A stretch of 64,000 nucleotides of DNA from Sparassis latifolia (GCA_018466975.1 CM031562.1:1426001-1490000); one strand, 5' to 3'. Positions 1 to 12,258 are shown, counted from the first letter of the stretch. The notes: generated from the letters alone by a model not told the origin. Program-made: numbers and translations.

Positions 1-2586
1 CACGCGAGGACATTGGCAGCTACCGTTGAATTATTGTCGTTGGCCTTTGGAAGTAGCACGCGCAGCATTGGAATTGCATATGGTTTGATAAGTCGCTGAG
101 TCGCGCTGACGAGAAGGGTCAATAAGCGTGTGCAATCTTCTCTGCTGCGTCTGAAAGGACATGTCAGCGAAAAGCTGACGAAGTTCAAGGTTTAACATAC
201 GTGACAGTGGAATACTCAAGCTCGGTCAGGAGTTGTATAAGGGTCTTCCTAAGTGACGGCATGACGTATGCCGGATTGTGTAGAGCTAGGCGGCCGATCA
301 GACCAACGGCAATCACGCGATTATCGAAGTCCTCGTCATTTATGGCGATGAAAAGGGACCGTACGTTCTCAGCCTGAGCAAGATGCTTGTCAAATCGTTC
401 GTGTAGCGACGACAATACAGTCCGCCTGATCGAAGAATCTGAGGAAAACCATTTAGACTGAGTGCAACGAATGCTGAAGGAAAATACCTGGATCCGCGAT
501 TCCGACAGTGAGAAGCTTGTCGATCACGTCACTAATGATCTCAATCGAGTGGTTACTAGCTTGATAACAGATAGGGTCCCGAATGAAAAGGCGACAACAG
601 GTCTCTGCGGCGGCGCGCCTCACTTCGGGGAAATCGGAGTCAAGGTACGGCAAGGCACAATCACGAACGAACTCGTTCAGTATATGTCCTATACAACGTC
701 AGGAAAGGTTACATGCTGCAGATACCCGCTTACCACTGAAGTCAAATTCGCCCAGCGTCGTCAGCGCCAATGTGACGAGCTCAGCATTCTTATTGTCGGC
801 ACTCGTAGCCTGTCATGGTAAATTAGGCTTGTGGCTTAACAGATGCCAGAGTAAGCAACTCGCCTCTGAGAGTGTGTAATCTCTGTTTGGTGCTGCAGGC
901 TCGCCGCGAAGCAGAGAAGAAGGCGCTCCCAGTGGTTTGTAAGGCTGCCCGGACAAAATTTGTGATAGGAGGTCCAACAAACGATCTAACGCATTCACGT
1001 GAACGGACGTTCAGGTAAAGAGGCCTTAAAGGTTCTACCTTGAATAGTTTTGAGCAACGGAGGAATGTGACATGCAATATTCATCAGAGCTTGCCGCAAG
1101 GGTTCAGTGAGTCCACAAGCAAACATTAAATCTAGTTGGTCGTGCAAAAGCTTGGTCAGATTTGGACCGACCGCCGACGCGAGCATGCCGACGCATTGAA
1201 AGATTGGTTCTTCTGAGGGCGCGTTCTTTTTACTAGGTGAATGAGGTGAGCGAGAGTCAACTAAAAGGAGAGGTAAGAAATCACCCTCGCATCTGCAATC
1301 CCTGCTTGATGTGGGTCATGATCGAGTCCAGAAAGGACTTCATTTCACTACCCACAGCCATCGCGACATGGCCAATAGCGATAAACGCTTGAATTCGCTG
1401 TTAGTACTTGGGCTGCTTGCAACGTGGACACCACAGGCGTACCAAACGATCTTTCATTTGGTTTATCTAATTGTGTCAGTAGATGGGCCATAGCTCTGTG
1501 TAGATGGTGTTCTGTGAATGTCTGCGTGTCGTAGACAGCGAGCGTTGGAATCAAGGTAATAACCATCTTGCGCACGAGCGCGTCGCGATGAGTCTTAAAA
1601 GACAGTATTTGCTCAGCGGCGTCAAGGAAGTTCTCTTTCATGAACTGAATAAATTGTGAGAGAAAGGTATTGCGGATAGTACATATAATGCTGACCATGC
1701 CCCCATGCAGAAACAGCTCTCGGTACGTTAGCAAGGACCCATGTATGACCTCCGGTGCCGCCATCTTTAAACCCAATTGTGCATCTTGCAAGATTCTCAA
1801 CAAGACCGGGCTCCGGATCTGTCGATCTCGCTGCGTTATGATCTCCAGACAGGCGGCCAATAGTTCAGCTGCACTCTCTCTGACGATCACACGAGCGTCA
1901 CGCAGCGGAACCAGAATATTGTCGAAGACCAAGCTGATGTGAGAGTGGAAAAATGTCGGGCTGTTGCGTGCCAGTTCCTTTAAGATGAGAACACCTGCGT
2001 ATCGGCCTGGTTCTTGTTTGTCAGCTTGCAGGAGCTTGATGGCGGCTTGTACTTCGAAGTCCATGAAACGTTCGCCAAACTCTGGCCCTCCGACTGCAGC
2101 AATCTTGCCAAGAGTCTTCGAGGCTGCCAGCATCACGTTGATGTCGGGATTGGGAAGGAGAGTTTTCACATAGTTGTAAAATCGATAGAGCTTCAGCTTG
2201 GACTCTATCGTCCCTTCTGCTTCTGCCTTGAGCAGGTGGTCTGGAAACCGTCGGTACGTGCCACACTATAAGATGACGTCTGGCACACACCGATCGCCAG
2301 TACACCTCCCAACTTTTCGACATTGGTCTGACTATGGACGAGATCGAACAGTCTCCGGTTGATCGTGTCTTCCCACAGCTTCGCCACAGCTTCTGACGAC
2401 ATTTCCGGAACCGAGGTGGCTACCTACAGAGAATATGAAAAGAGCGTTATGCCATAAGCTGAAAGGACGCACGTAACGCTCGAGTTCTATAGCGGATTGC
2501 ACTCGAACGTCATGATTCTTGTTCTTCAATCCCTGGAATATCTCGTCCAAGGCATCAGTCTGAGGTAAAGGGGGAGTCGAAGACAT
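1..2586 (-). CDS. TOR: TOR serine/threonine kinase, N-terminal HEAT-repeat part (partial at window edge)
   Basis: TOR is the PI3K-related kinase that couples nutrient supply to growth in TORC1 and TORC2. Only the N-terminal HEAT-repeat solenoid lies here; the FRB and kinase domains would be beyond base 1. The ATG at 2586 opens with a short acidic helix followed by an intron ending near 2420. Spliced exons then give stretches typical of [35 protein letters not shown], the [13 protein letters not shown] junction, [27 protein letters not shown] and [17 protein letters not shown]. Introns are about 50 nt and one shows a clear CTAAC branch site (near 1405). The frame stays open to the window edge, so the gene looks intact. 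Recognition rests on recalled family motifs, not a search. The next gene, ERG9, points away beyond an AT-rich spacer. Confidence 0.93.
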
Positions 2587-3023
2587 ATGTGGAAAGCAAC
2601 TACTGTAGCACCATCCACGGCTGGGGCTGTGGCAAAGAGCAAGCGGTCAAAGGCTGAGGGACGAATAAGGCAACCAATCACAGGTCTCGGTCGAGTCATG
2701 GCAAGGAATTTCGCGCGATCAATACTTTTTAGCTTGTTCACCCACCGAAACGTTCAGGGAACGGAAATCCCAGCAGACGCATACGCAAACGCCGAGCAAT
2801 GTGCATCAAGTGATCATTTTTCTTGCTCGTTGCTACCGAGAACGAGCAGGACTCCAGCACCGTCGTTAACTTACTCCTCTCGCACCAGAACCCTGCAGTC
2901 TGCGTGTCGTTCCTTCGTCGGTGCCCCTTGCTGTGTCCGCCCCTGTACCTTTCGTCGTTGCAAGCCCGTCTTTCACAAGAAGCATGGCCCAGTATTTTTT
3001 ACAGAAAACTCTCCAGAAAGGGT

Positions 3024-3173
3024 TAAAGTAAAGCACACAGAAAAACTGTGGAAAAAGAATAAAGTATTTCTTCAGGAAAAACTGTGATTCTCAGCTGCTG
3101 ATTGGACAATCACAGTATTTCCCACAAAAATTCATTATGGTTTCTTCAAAGTTTTTTCTCGTGCTTTACTTTA
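3024..3173. repeat. Nested inverted repeat (hairpin / MITE-like)
   Basis: TAAAGTAAAGCAC at 3024-3036 is matched by its exact reverse complement at 3161-3173. Inside, an imperfect 15-bp stem pairs the region around 3074-3088 (ending ACTGTGATT) with the region around 3107-3122 (beginning AATCACAGT). The flanks also contain AGTATTTCT near 3063 and its complement AGAAATACT near 3199. No convincing target-site duplication could be fixed, so the outer limits are uncertain. It may be a small non-autonomous transposon or the stem of a larger decayed element. Confidence 0.55.
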
Positions 3174-5202
3174 TGAATTTTTTCAGGGTATTTCCCTGAG
3201 AAATACTTGGCTATGTGTGTTGTGTTTTTCTGATTAAGAGTCCATACATCAGGGCCTGCAGTGCTCGCTCTGTCAACCCTGTCATGCCCGCACTCTCACA
3301 CCATCCAACAAATTTGTGTATGTGCACTCAACATATTCTTGCTCATCCACTCTGTGCATGCCTTCATTGGGTGGTTGCACTGTTTCTGCATATTTTTCCC
3401 TGTCATCTGTGATCTTGTTGTCTGGTGGAGCTCACTGTTCACACTTGTTCAATGACTTCAGTCTCTTCATGTTCCCTCTATGTATATGTTATTCATGCAT
3501 TTCTCATCTGCATTTCCTCTTCTTAGTGAGCCTCCTCTGTTTGCATCTGCTACAATTCATATGCTCCCATCACCCATCATTTCAGCTCTTTTCTTTATTA
3601 CCTTGCTTGTGAGGTCTTTCCACCCACTTAAATGTTACACTTTTTGTTGCTTCAGCCCAGCTGATGTTCAGTCTGTTCACTCAGATTTGTAAGCACTGAA
3701 TGTGGGCATAGTTGTGCTATGTGTTTGCTGTACTGTCTGTTGTTTTCTTTCTGTCATAGTAATTGCTTCTTCTATGGCATTGCTGATTGATTCTGTTACA
3801 ACCTACTTATAACTGTGGTTTGGTCTGCATATTCAATGTATGACTCACAGCCTTTGCAGTCTACTCAAGTCTTACTCTTGCTTTTATGCTTGTTGTTGAA
3901 AACTGTTGTTCTGTGCAAGAATTATGTAGTTGCTGTTGACATTCTCATACTGTATGAATTCTCTACCAAACAGGCTGCTTACATTGCAAAACAATGGATT
4001 TCTTCACCAAACATTGTGGTTGAGGGTTTTGTCCCACTTTCATATACAGCATTGAAGCTTCCTGATATCACATGTATTCTGTCATCCTTCAGTGATATTA
4101 TAACACAATCCATTTCTTATTACTAAAGTTCATGCAAGCAAGGCCATCATCAACATCAGGCAGCATTTGCCTAGTATTTTATCTATTCTCTTATGTGTGT
4201 CTCTCATATCTTGTTGAACATGTATTTCAGCATGTTTGATCTCTACAATGCACTTTTCTTCATAATAATCTGACCCTTCCTCAAATTGAATAGTGCCATA
4301 TGATCTCCAAGATCATTTTGATCTGTCAGTTTAGGGTTGAAATTGGTCAGATTGGTTTTTGATGATTTTCATCAATGCCAATAAATGTGCCAATCAAATA
4401 CACTACAGTCTTTTACCGGTCCTTGAGACACCCAAATTTTGTCAAGTCTCGGAGTTTCTCTCGAGGATATTCTGTCTCAATCGTTGTCATGTCCTACCTG
4501 GAGGTATATGTGATAGATCATGAGGATTTGCAGGATATCAAAAGTGATCAGTGTCAAAATTTGTTATCAGTGCACAAACACATCCTTGAGATGGTGTCAC
4601 ATCATGGTGTGCTCCTGCCCGATATAGCAGGATTTGACCTATCTAATCGTGCATCTCCTTGTCCTCTTGCACATCCTCTGAGATTGATGGTGCTAAAAGT
4701 GTGATTTTGTGACACTGCGCACCTGATAAGAAATGTCTCAGACAGCCTCTTAGTGCACTGTGGACAAGTTCTTGAACCAATCTGTGTGGAAAATAGCTGA
4801 TCATGAAGCTGAAAGGTATATTAATGTTTTCCTCAGCAAAAATATGGTGGCAGGTATTCTTGTTTATTGTAGATCTTGCTATGAAAATTCAGTTTTGGCC
4901 CAAATACCTATATTTTGTAGGATCAGAAGGTATCCACTTCACTACACCCACTTCACAGCTTGCAGTAGTAGTATACATAGTACTGGAATATACTGCCAAA
5001 AACTCCGGAGGAAAAAATTAAGAATTAAGTGAGAAAAAGCTGAACATCTCAAGGACCAGTAGTGTCTCAAGAACCAGTAAATGACTGTATAATGAATTGG
5101 AAGATGTTATGTTTGGGTGAAATCAGAGCAGTGTCTCTAGAGGACTACTAGATATAACAGACATAAGGTAAGTCTATTGAAAGTCTGCTAGGTGAAACTC
5201 AC

Positions 5203-5430
5203 CTAGACAATGGTTTTTGACAGCCTCTCTCTCGCACCATGATTCTCATGCAAAGCATCCACTACTTTCTGCAGCTGAGCAGAAATGGTTGCATCACCAC
5301 CGTTGACTGCACTGTTGCGATCCTGAAAGTGTGCCAGGAAGTTATGCACACGAGCTTGTGCGGCATACGAAGAAACTCCTCTTGATTGAATCACCTGGAT
5401 GCGAAGTGGAGGTGCAGTCGCAGCATCCAT
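5203..5430 (-). CDS. Small hypothetical ORF, 75 aa
   Basis: An ATG-to-stop ORF on the minus strand at the edge of the AT-rich island. The product begins MDAATAPPLRIQVIQSRG and contains ARVHNFLAHFQDR and ISAQLQKVVDALHENHGAR, a mixed amphipathic sequence that looks more protein-like than the surrounding short ORFs. I do not recognise a family. A potential splice donor (GTGAG) follows directly after the TAG, so this may be the first exon of a degraded longer gene, or an element-derived fragment. No neighbouring gene suggests a role. Confidence 0.25.
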   Translation of the reverse strand: MDAATAPPLRIQVIQSRGVSSYAAQARVHNFLAHFQDRNSAVNGGDATISAQLQKVVDALHENHGARERLSKTIV

Positions 5431-5898
5431 GATCTTGATAATGCTGACTGTATCTTAGGGTCCTGTGCAGATGCTCATTCTCAGTTACAATAGTAGGAGG
5501 AATACATCGAAATTTACGATCTGAGGTACCAAGACCACACTACCAGAGTTTGCGACCGTTCGTGGTAGGATGTAGCACACACAAAAAGATGCCTGCATGC
5601 CAGTCAGTATCCTCAACATGCAGTATCGATATCAATGGTGCTCACTGTCTGTTCTTGGGGCGTTTGCCGAGACGGAAATGGCAGGTCCTGCAATTGGACG
5701 GAGTTGAAATGGTGGTCAAACTCACGCTGCCACGCTGCAAGTACTGTCTGGTCATGAAGCTTTGAAGAGTCAAGATAAACGTCATGTACACACGAAAAAC
5801 AGAGCAGCTGGATTACATCGATCGCTGGAGCGCAGACCCTCAAAATGCGGAGGAAAAGAACGGTGTTCGGTCAGGGCCGCGGGCCGGTTCTGGGCGCG

Positions 5899-5909
5899 TA
5901 TATATAAAT
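5899..5909 (+). promoter_or_regulatory. TATA box upstream of ERG9
   Basis: TATATATAAAT lies 112 bp before the ERG9 ATG in otherwise GC-rich DNA. The position suits a basidiomycete TATA element. No transcription start was determined. Confidence 0.5.
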
Positions 5910-6020
5910 CGTACCACTGTCTGCTTTGTGGGAGTGCACACTCGCATCTGTGTCACCACGTCCCAACGTCCTAGGGCACTCTTTTCAGCTCATTGGTATC
6001 GTACCAGTCATTGTATAAAT

Positions 6021-7858
6021 ATGGGTGCTCTTTCCATGCTGGCGCTGCTTGTTACCCATCCCTTTGAATTCCGCACTCTCCTTCAGTACAAACTATGGCA
6101 CGAAGGGACGCGTGACATTACTGCACCCAATCAGCTCAAGCACTCAGGATGGGACCGCCAGAGTATGAGGAGGTGTTGGGAGTTCCTCGACGATACCAGC
6201 AGGAGCTTCGCTGGCGTTATTAAGGAGCTGGACGGGGATTTGGCCAGGGTGGTGAGTTCGCATACGCCATGACGAGTGCTACCATTGTCTTGCATTTTTC
6301 TCCGGACGAGTATGTGACACTTCTGTCGCCATTAACGAGTTGCGTGTACTTATCGCTGCGCAACGAGTTCTCCTGGGATGGATGCATCTGGTCCCGCATC
6401 ATGAAAAGGGATCCGCATGCTGATTGCATATTTCTCATCAGATATGTCTGTTTTATCTTGTTTTACGCGCCCTCGATACTATTGAGGACGACATGACTTT
6501 ACTGGATGAAACGAAGCAGCCATTACTCCGTACCTTTCACGTCGTCGCTATGAAACCTGGGTGGACATTCACACAGAATGGCCCAGGGGAGAAGGACAGG
6601 CAGGTGCTGGTTGAGTTCAATGTCGTCAGTGATGAGCTTAATCTCGTCGAGGAGAGGTTCGCAACATGTGATGACCGATATGTACCTGTCGACTAACCTC
6701 CGCTCAGATATCGGAATGTCATTGTTGATACCACAAAAAAGATGGGCATTGGCATGGCCGACTACGCTCATAGAGCGGTTCTAACGCAACCGATCTACTT
6801 GGAGACCATTGCTGACTACGACCTTTACTGCCATTTCGTCGCCGGTATTGTCGGTGAAGGACTGACGCGTTTGTGGTCTGCGTCCGGCAAGGAGGTTGCA
6901 TGGCTGGGCGAGCAGCTTGAACTGGCGAATTCCATGGGTCTAATGCTGCAAAAGACAAACATTATCCGTGACTACCGCGAGGACGTCGAGGAGCGGCGGT
7001 ATTTCTGGCCACGCGAAATTTGGGGCCGAGAGATCTATGGTACTGCCTGCGGACGGCCCGCGTTCAAGGATATGGAAGACATGTACAAGCCTGGCAACGA
7101 GCAACAGGCGCTGTGGGCTCTCAGTGGAATGGTTGTAGACGTACTAGGGCATGCAGTCGACTCGCTCGACTACCTACGCTTGCTGAAGACGCAGACTGTT
7201 TTTAACTTCTGCGCAATTCCGCAAACCATGGCTATCGCTACGCTTGGTCTCTGTTTCATGAACTATGACATGTTCCAGAGAAATATCAAAATCCGCAGAG
7301 CTGAAGCCGCATCTGTAAGTCGCTTTTTCGTTTCCGGCTGTGTGCGCTAATTCCACAGCTTGTGTAGTTGATCATGCGGTCGTCCAATCCCCGCGATGTG
7401 GCATACATATTCCGGGATTATGCACGCAGAATTCACCAGAAGGCTATCCCAGAAGACCCCAGCTTCCTCCAATTGTCTATCGCCTGTGGCAAGGTATGAT
7501 CTCCCTTGTAATATGGACCTCGGGTCAAATAACCTTATCCTTTCGCTAGATTGAGCAGTGGTGCGAGCATTACTATCCTTCCTTCGTCCAAATGAGACCC
7601 AGTGGCCAAACGTTCGACTCCTCGGACGCCCGTTATCGGATTATGGAGGCGGCCCAAAAACGTGACAAGGAGATGCAGATACAGAAGCGCGTGCAAGAGA
7701 TTAGTGGGAAGACCGGTGTCAACCTCCACAATCAAAGGCCCCCTCAAGAGCTGCCCACCTGGGAATTGGTCATGCTCATTGGAGCGGTATTCGCTCTCAT
7801 CATTGCAGTTGGCGTGGGTGGCTTCTTCCTCCTTGTCAAGTTTATAGGACAGGAATGA
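6021..7858 (+). CDS. ERG9: Squalene synthase (farnesyl-diphosphate farnesyltransferase)
   Basis: Joins two farnesyl diphosphates through presqualene diphosphate to squalene, the first committed step to ergosterol, on the ER membrane. Spliced exons are 6021-6251, 6442-6656, 6708-7314, 7368-7493 and 7550-7858, giving an in-frame 495-residue protein, the usual length. Visible hallmarks: the MGALSMLALLVTHPFEF start, the first Asp-rich motif DTIEDD (about residues 89-94), GWDRQSMRRCWEFLDDTSRSF, the second Asp-rich motif DYREDVEE (about 237), PREIWGREIYG, and a C-terminal membrane anchor at about 464-488. The second intron needs the donor at 6657; a later GT would leave only 26 nt and break the frame. 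Intron 1 is 190 nt, long for this locus. A TATA box lies 112 bp upstream of the ATG. Confidence 0.96.
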
Positions 7859-8049
7859 ACGGACATCGAGCGGCTGCCCCTTCCCTCATATCGGATCCCG
7901 TACGAGATACCCTAGGCTGTATATTACTCATGTCTGTACACTACTAGTGTGCCATCCATATGCTTCGCCGCTGGATTGTCACAGTACTACATGGATAGAA
8001 AAACTAACCCAGTGGTTACTCGTCACAGAACTTGACCACTCCTGGCCTA

Positions 8050-10317
8050 CTTCTTGCGTTTCGAAGCTGCGGAACGAGAACCTAAGTAAGATGACGGGAC
8101 TGAGAATGCATGGAAACGTGCCTGACGGTTTCGAGTTCACAGGTGCCTTTCTCTTCTGTCCCGCCTTTGCGGTTGCTTTTTCCTCTTCGACGGCCTTCCC
8201 CTTGAACTTGCCAGCTCTCTTTGCACCGCCCTTCTCTGTAGCGCCAATCAAGGCCTTCTCGCACTCAGGGCAGAACCACTCGCCGTCCGGTATCGCATCC
8301 AACGGAGGATCAAGACAATTCAGATGATAGGGATGGTCACACTGGGATTCTTGTCAGCACTGACAAAGAGCCTAGTACGGATATACCGGACCTTGTCACA
8401 TTCCAACGGTGCATCGTCATCTCCATTATCCTTGTTGCAGAGGACGCACAACTCAGGTGCGTCGACGTCGACAGGATGCCTCGGTAAGTTGGACATCTTC
8501 TCATTCGGCCTCGCAAGGAAGAAAGTTGTATTTTGGCCCGCAGCAATCCTAAAGGGTCATGTCGTCAATGATGAGAACATGAGCACGGTATCTGCAGTCA
8601 TGACACACTGGAAGACATCGATTCCAATGAGAGGCTGATGCCGTGTAGGTTTCGTCTGACTCTTCGGTTCGTTCGGTCCCAAACCCAGTTCGCCTGCGAC
8701 GTGGAAATGAGTTGGCTGCTTATCGGGAGGAAAACAGAGCGATCTACCATTTGCTGCACCTTGTCCAAAGGCTATGGTCATCACACTACCATCGTCATCC
8801 GGAGCAAGCGCCCAATGCGTCACGCCTCCACAACTGGCGTAGGTAATCTTACAACCCCTAAGATACAGAGAGAAAATAGTTCAGTAACATTATGACGATA
8901 GTTCAGTAGCACTGACATTATATCCTGCAAATAGCGGAACGAGGAATAAGGCTGTCCGGAAGAGCCTGTGAAGGCCATGAACTCGGCACACTCGTCACTA
9001 ACAAGAAACGGGCGTACCGTCTCCAGTGTTCTTCCACTGAAATATGAGAGCATGAGATTCCCCGTACCAAGAAGGACACTTTCGGACGCACCTTGCCGGC
9101 CATCCAATACATTCTCTGCTTGTCGATGACAACTGTGTTGGAGGGGCCAGCAATAACATCTGCCCCCATTGACATCTCGCTCGGCCCTGCAAACTAGACA
9201 AACGCGTTAAAACCCCGCCGTTGAAAGTTTGCCCGGTGTACTACCTGAGGTACAATCTTTGGAATAAGCACGTCTTGTTGGTTCCCCAGCCCAAGGCGGC
9301 AGTAGCCGTTGTATCCCCAAACATGTACCAGTCTAAATCGAGACGTTGGTGTTGAGCATATACTTGAGGACGAGCACGAACCCTTCAGAGTCAAGCGCCA
9401 CACTATGTTGTTGACCGCATGCAATCTTTACAATCTTGCAGTCCTCTAGACCTTTGACCAGGACTGGATGCCGATCAGCATCAACCACAGAAGGGCAGCG
9501 TAGGTGCCGGGGTGAACATACTTGGTTCGTGTTCAACGTCAAAGGCTACCTTGCCTGCTGTTACGATATGCTCTCCTGTCTTTCCATTCCCCAACTGACC
9601 TTTCTCTCCACTGCCAAAAGAGTACACTGTAGAGTGTGGACATGAAGGCAATCCACCGTCAGCATGGTCCACAATTTACACTCACCTCTGCCACCCTGGG
9701 TAAGAACAATGGAAAATGTTACTCCCGCTGCTGCCGCAACCACATGCTCCTTGACACTAAGATGTTTCGGCCAGTGAACAAGCTTAAACGAGGCAACTTC
9801 TGGGCAAACGGGATGACCACACTGGCAGAAGACGATGAGAATGCGAGTAATACCACGTCAGTAGCATCACATACTTGTCCCATGTTATTTGCACCTGCAG
9901 TCCACAATTGGCCATCGCTCCCAACCAACAACGTGTGGTTCTTTCCACATCCTGCATAAACGAAACGTGTTCCCTTAGGAGCACCGAGCTCGTGGGGAGT
10001 CAAGCGGAGAGGTTCGTTTTCTGAGATTACATCGACACCCGCCACGGCCAAAGCAGAGCGCTCATTGCGTCCAAACAACCATGCAACTCCGTCGATATCT
10101 AGAGCGACAACGTGACACCCCACACAGGAGGTATGTATAGATACTACCTTGACGTTGCTGAGGGAGCGCAGGATATGAGGCTCGAGTAGGTCAGGGCCGC
10201 TGCGAATGAATTCAAGCTCTCAATTAGTCTGTATTCCGAAATAACATCGCAGAGAAACCAACGGGACACTGGTGTCGTCCTGCACTTTCTTGCTTCCTCC
10301 TGCGCGGTCTTTGCGAC
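8050..10317 (-). CDS. RCC1-repeat beta-propeller fused to a C-terminal PHD finger (5' end unresolved)
   Basis: Splicing about ten short exons gives an RCC1/RCC2-like propeller. Repeats include [87 protein letters not shown] and [16 protein letters not shown]. The same frame runs through [14 protein letters not shown] into a PHD finger ([22 protein letters not shown]: Cys4-His-Cys3 order) and a Lys-rich tail ending SKRKK at 8050. PHD fingers read histone tails; RCC1 folds bind chromatin or GTPases, so a nuclear chromatin-reader role is inferred. The most upstream exon I can support starts near 10317 ([19 protein letters not shown] follows). A likely first exon with CGGTDW lies near 10410-10440 but no canonical splice joins it in frame, so the start is open. 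The extreme C-terminal splice is also tentative. Confidence 0.8.
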
Positions 10318-12258
10318 CTAGTTTGGGCCTAATGACATTGCATTGTGAAATATGAAGTTAGAGTGGTGGTCGGGAGCCCGCCCTACGCGCGCGGGCACGA
10401 GCTTGCAACCACCCACCAGTCTGTACCGCCGCAGATCAGAACTACGGCAGCGAGTAATAGAGTTTTTAGCTATATTCTGGAGTACATGTGAATTCAATAC
10501 CTCTACCCCATTGTATTTCATGTTGAGAGTTGTAATTAGCGTTGGTGGATTCTCTGTTTGGATCTGAAGGACCTTCCGACATGTTGACAATGATGGGCGG
10601 TGAGCAAGTTCGGATTCGCCGGAAGTAGTAGCGAAACCCATTACGGAACTCTGTATATTGTACTACGGAGGACATGGATTTTATACATAAATTGCAGGGT
10701 AAACAAGGGAGTAATCACTGTCATCAGTTTGCCCGCCGTAATCCTCTCAATGCTTATTTAGAGAAACACTCGAAGATGATGCACCCAAGATGCACCAGAG
10801 AGACCGGCACTCTTGAGCTGAGCACAGAATAAGAAGCTTCATTCGTCGACTACTAGCAAGGACCACCGCAGGAAAATGCCCACGCACAGGTCACCTAGAT
10901 GACGCAGTGAACAATTATCATCGTGGCGCCCCTGAAAACATGGCGAACAATTAGATCGTTGGATGATAGCACAGTCCAGATGTTTAACTTAGCACTCACT
11001 GTATACGAGTAATTGCGCATGTACCCGGTCGTTTTACACTCTGCACCGATAAGACAGGATGGGTTCTGCTAAAGGCAAATACATGTGCCTCGTAAACGGC
11101 ACATTTTTCCTGGTCAAAGACAGAAAACGATACTCACGACGCAGGTGCTAATTGCATCGACTTGCAACCGACGTATAGTAAGTAAACATAGAAGAACAAC
11201 CTGAAGCTGACGAGGTTTTTGTTATGAATGGAGAACCCTGGACGTACCGCAGCGACACTCGCACGCACACTGCACTACCGATGTCAAACCAGACGAGGAT
11301 ATTGGGCTCTGAGAATGGAGATGTGGGGTCAGGACTTCAAACCTCCAACTACGCTGATTCTCCCGGACTTAAAAGACTGCATAGACGTGACGTGTGCAGT
11401 AGCCGTATGTACCTGTGTAGTGTCTGCGAAAGTAGCGACGAAGAAGGGTTAAGAAGAGACAGGTCCACGGCACGAGCTCATTGGCAGCTGAGGTCTCCTA
11501 CGACGGGCTGTGGATTACAGACATCATGGTATTTGTCTGAACCAACATCAACGCAATGGCACTGGCGACGAAGGGTTATTACGTAACACTATCTCCGATC
11601 ATCTTCCATGTATGGCAATTGCTAGTCGGTCAAGGTGTGCTCTCGATGAAGAGTCGATGATTCACAGAGATCAGCCTGCGCGCGAAAGTTTGTTTTTTCC
11701 CCTTTATTTACCCCGGCACCGTAAACGCGATAAATGGCCGATCGCGGCCAGGTGGAAGTGGCGGTCCATCGATATGAAGGGCACTAGTACTATTGGACAA
11801 TCAAGCGTAACGATTTGGTCAGATTCTGAGCGCTGATACATAACTCATATCAACAAGGCACAGCTCGCTGTGGATGACTAGTTTGGGACGCTCTCCATCG
11901 AGGCGTTGAATAATCAACGTGAAAATGCGGTGTCGGTCATCCTGTAAAGGTCTAGGGATCATGGATGTCTTCGCGGGTATAAACCGGCCGGTGACAATGT
12001 TCGTATTCCTCCAGTATGGCGTGGAGCACATGCTAACTTTGCACTACGGCTCTTATAGTGCGAACCAGTTGCTTCTGATCCTCTGCAAAGGGGAATCAGG
12101 TAGCTTTGCCTTGACTTGGCGTTTGAAGACTTCTTCGCTGTTTGCCGTAGACGTGCCAGGAAAACGAGCTCATGAAACTTTGGCGGTTATCAGAGCGCTC
12201 TTTGCCACATATATATCCTTTCTTTACAGGTCCGGACTTTCTCAGTCCCACGAGCACC
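10318..12258. other. Spacer, no recognisable gene
   Basis: The first 300 bases probably hold the unresolved 5' part of the RCC1-PHD gene. From about 10650 to 12200 only short ORFs occur; the longest (11224-11586, +, 120 codons) has no family resemblance and poor codon bias. The region just before 12259 carries a TATA-like element for the next gene. Confidence 0.5.
12209..12216 (+). promoter_or_regulatory. TATA-like element before the DUF6534 gene
   Basis: ATATATAT sits 43 bp upstream of the ATG at 12259, followed by a pyrimidine-rich stretch. Confidence 0.35.

Larger units (their letters stand above)
2587..6020. other. AT-rich island without intact genes
   Basis: About 3.4 kb between TOR and ERG9. 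From about 3000 to 5200 the DNA is visibly richer in A and T than the rest of the window and has only short ORFs without family resemblance, in poor codon context. It holds a nested hairpin at 3024-3173 and a small minus-strand ORF at 5203-5430, listed separately. The composition and lack of genes suggest a decayed mobile element or a relic insertion, but I could not recognise a transposase, reverse transcriptase or LTR pair. The last 600 bases should include the ERG9 promoter. Confidence 0.6.

Noticed and set aside
6252..6441. C/D-box snoRNA in ERG9 intron 1
   Set aside because: ATGACGA and CTGA occur, but the C box deviates from consensus and no terminal stem pairs.
6657..6707. Frameshift in ERG9 near residue 149
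   Set aside because: Only arises if a 26-nt intron is assumed; the donor at 6657 with a CTAAC branch site gives a normal 51-nt intron and an intact frame.
11224..11586. 120-codon plus-strand ORF
   Set aside because: No family resemblance, poor codon bias and no neighbouring exons that would extend it.
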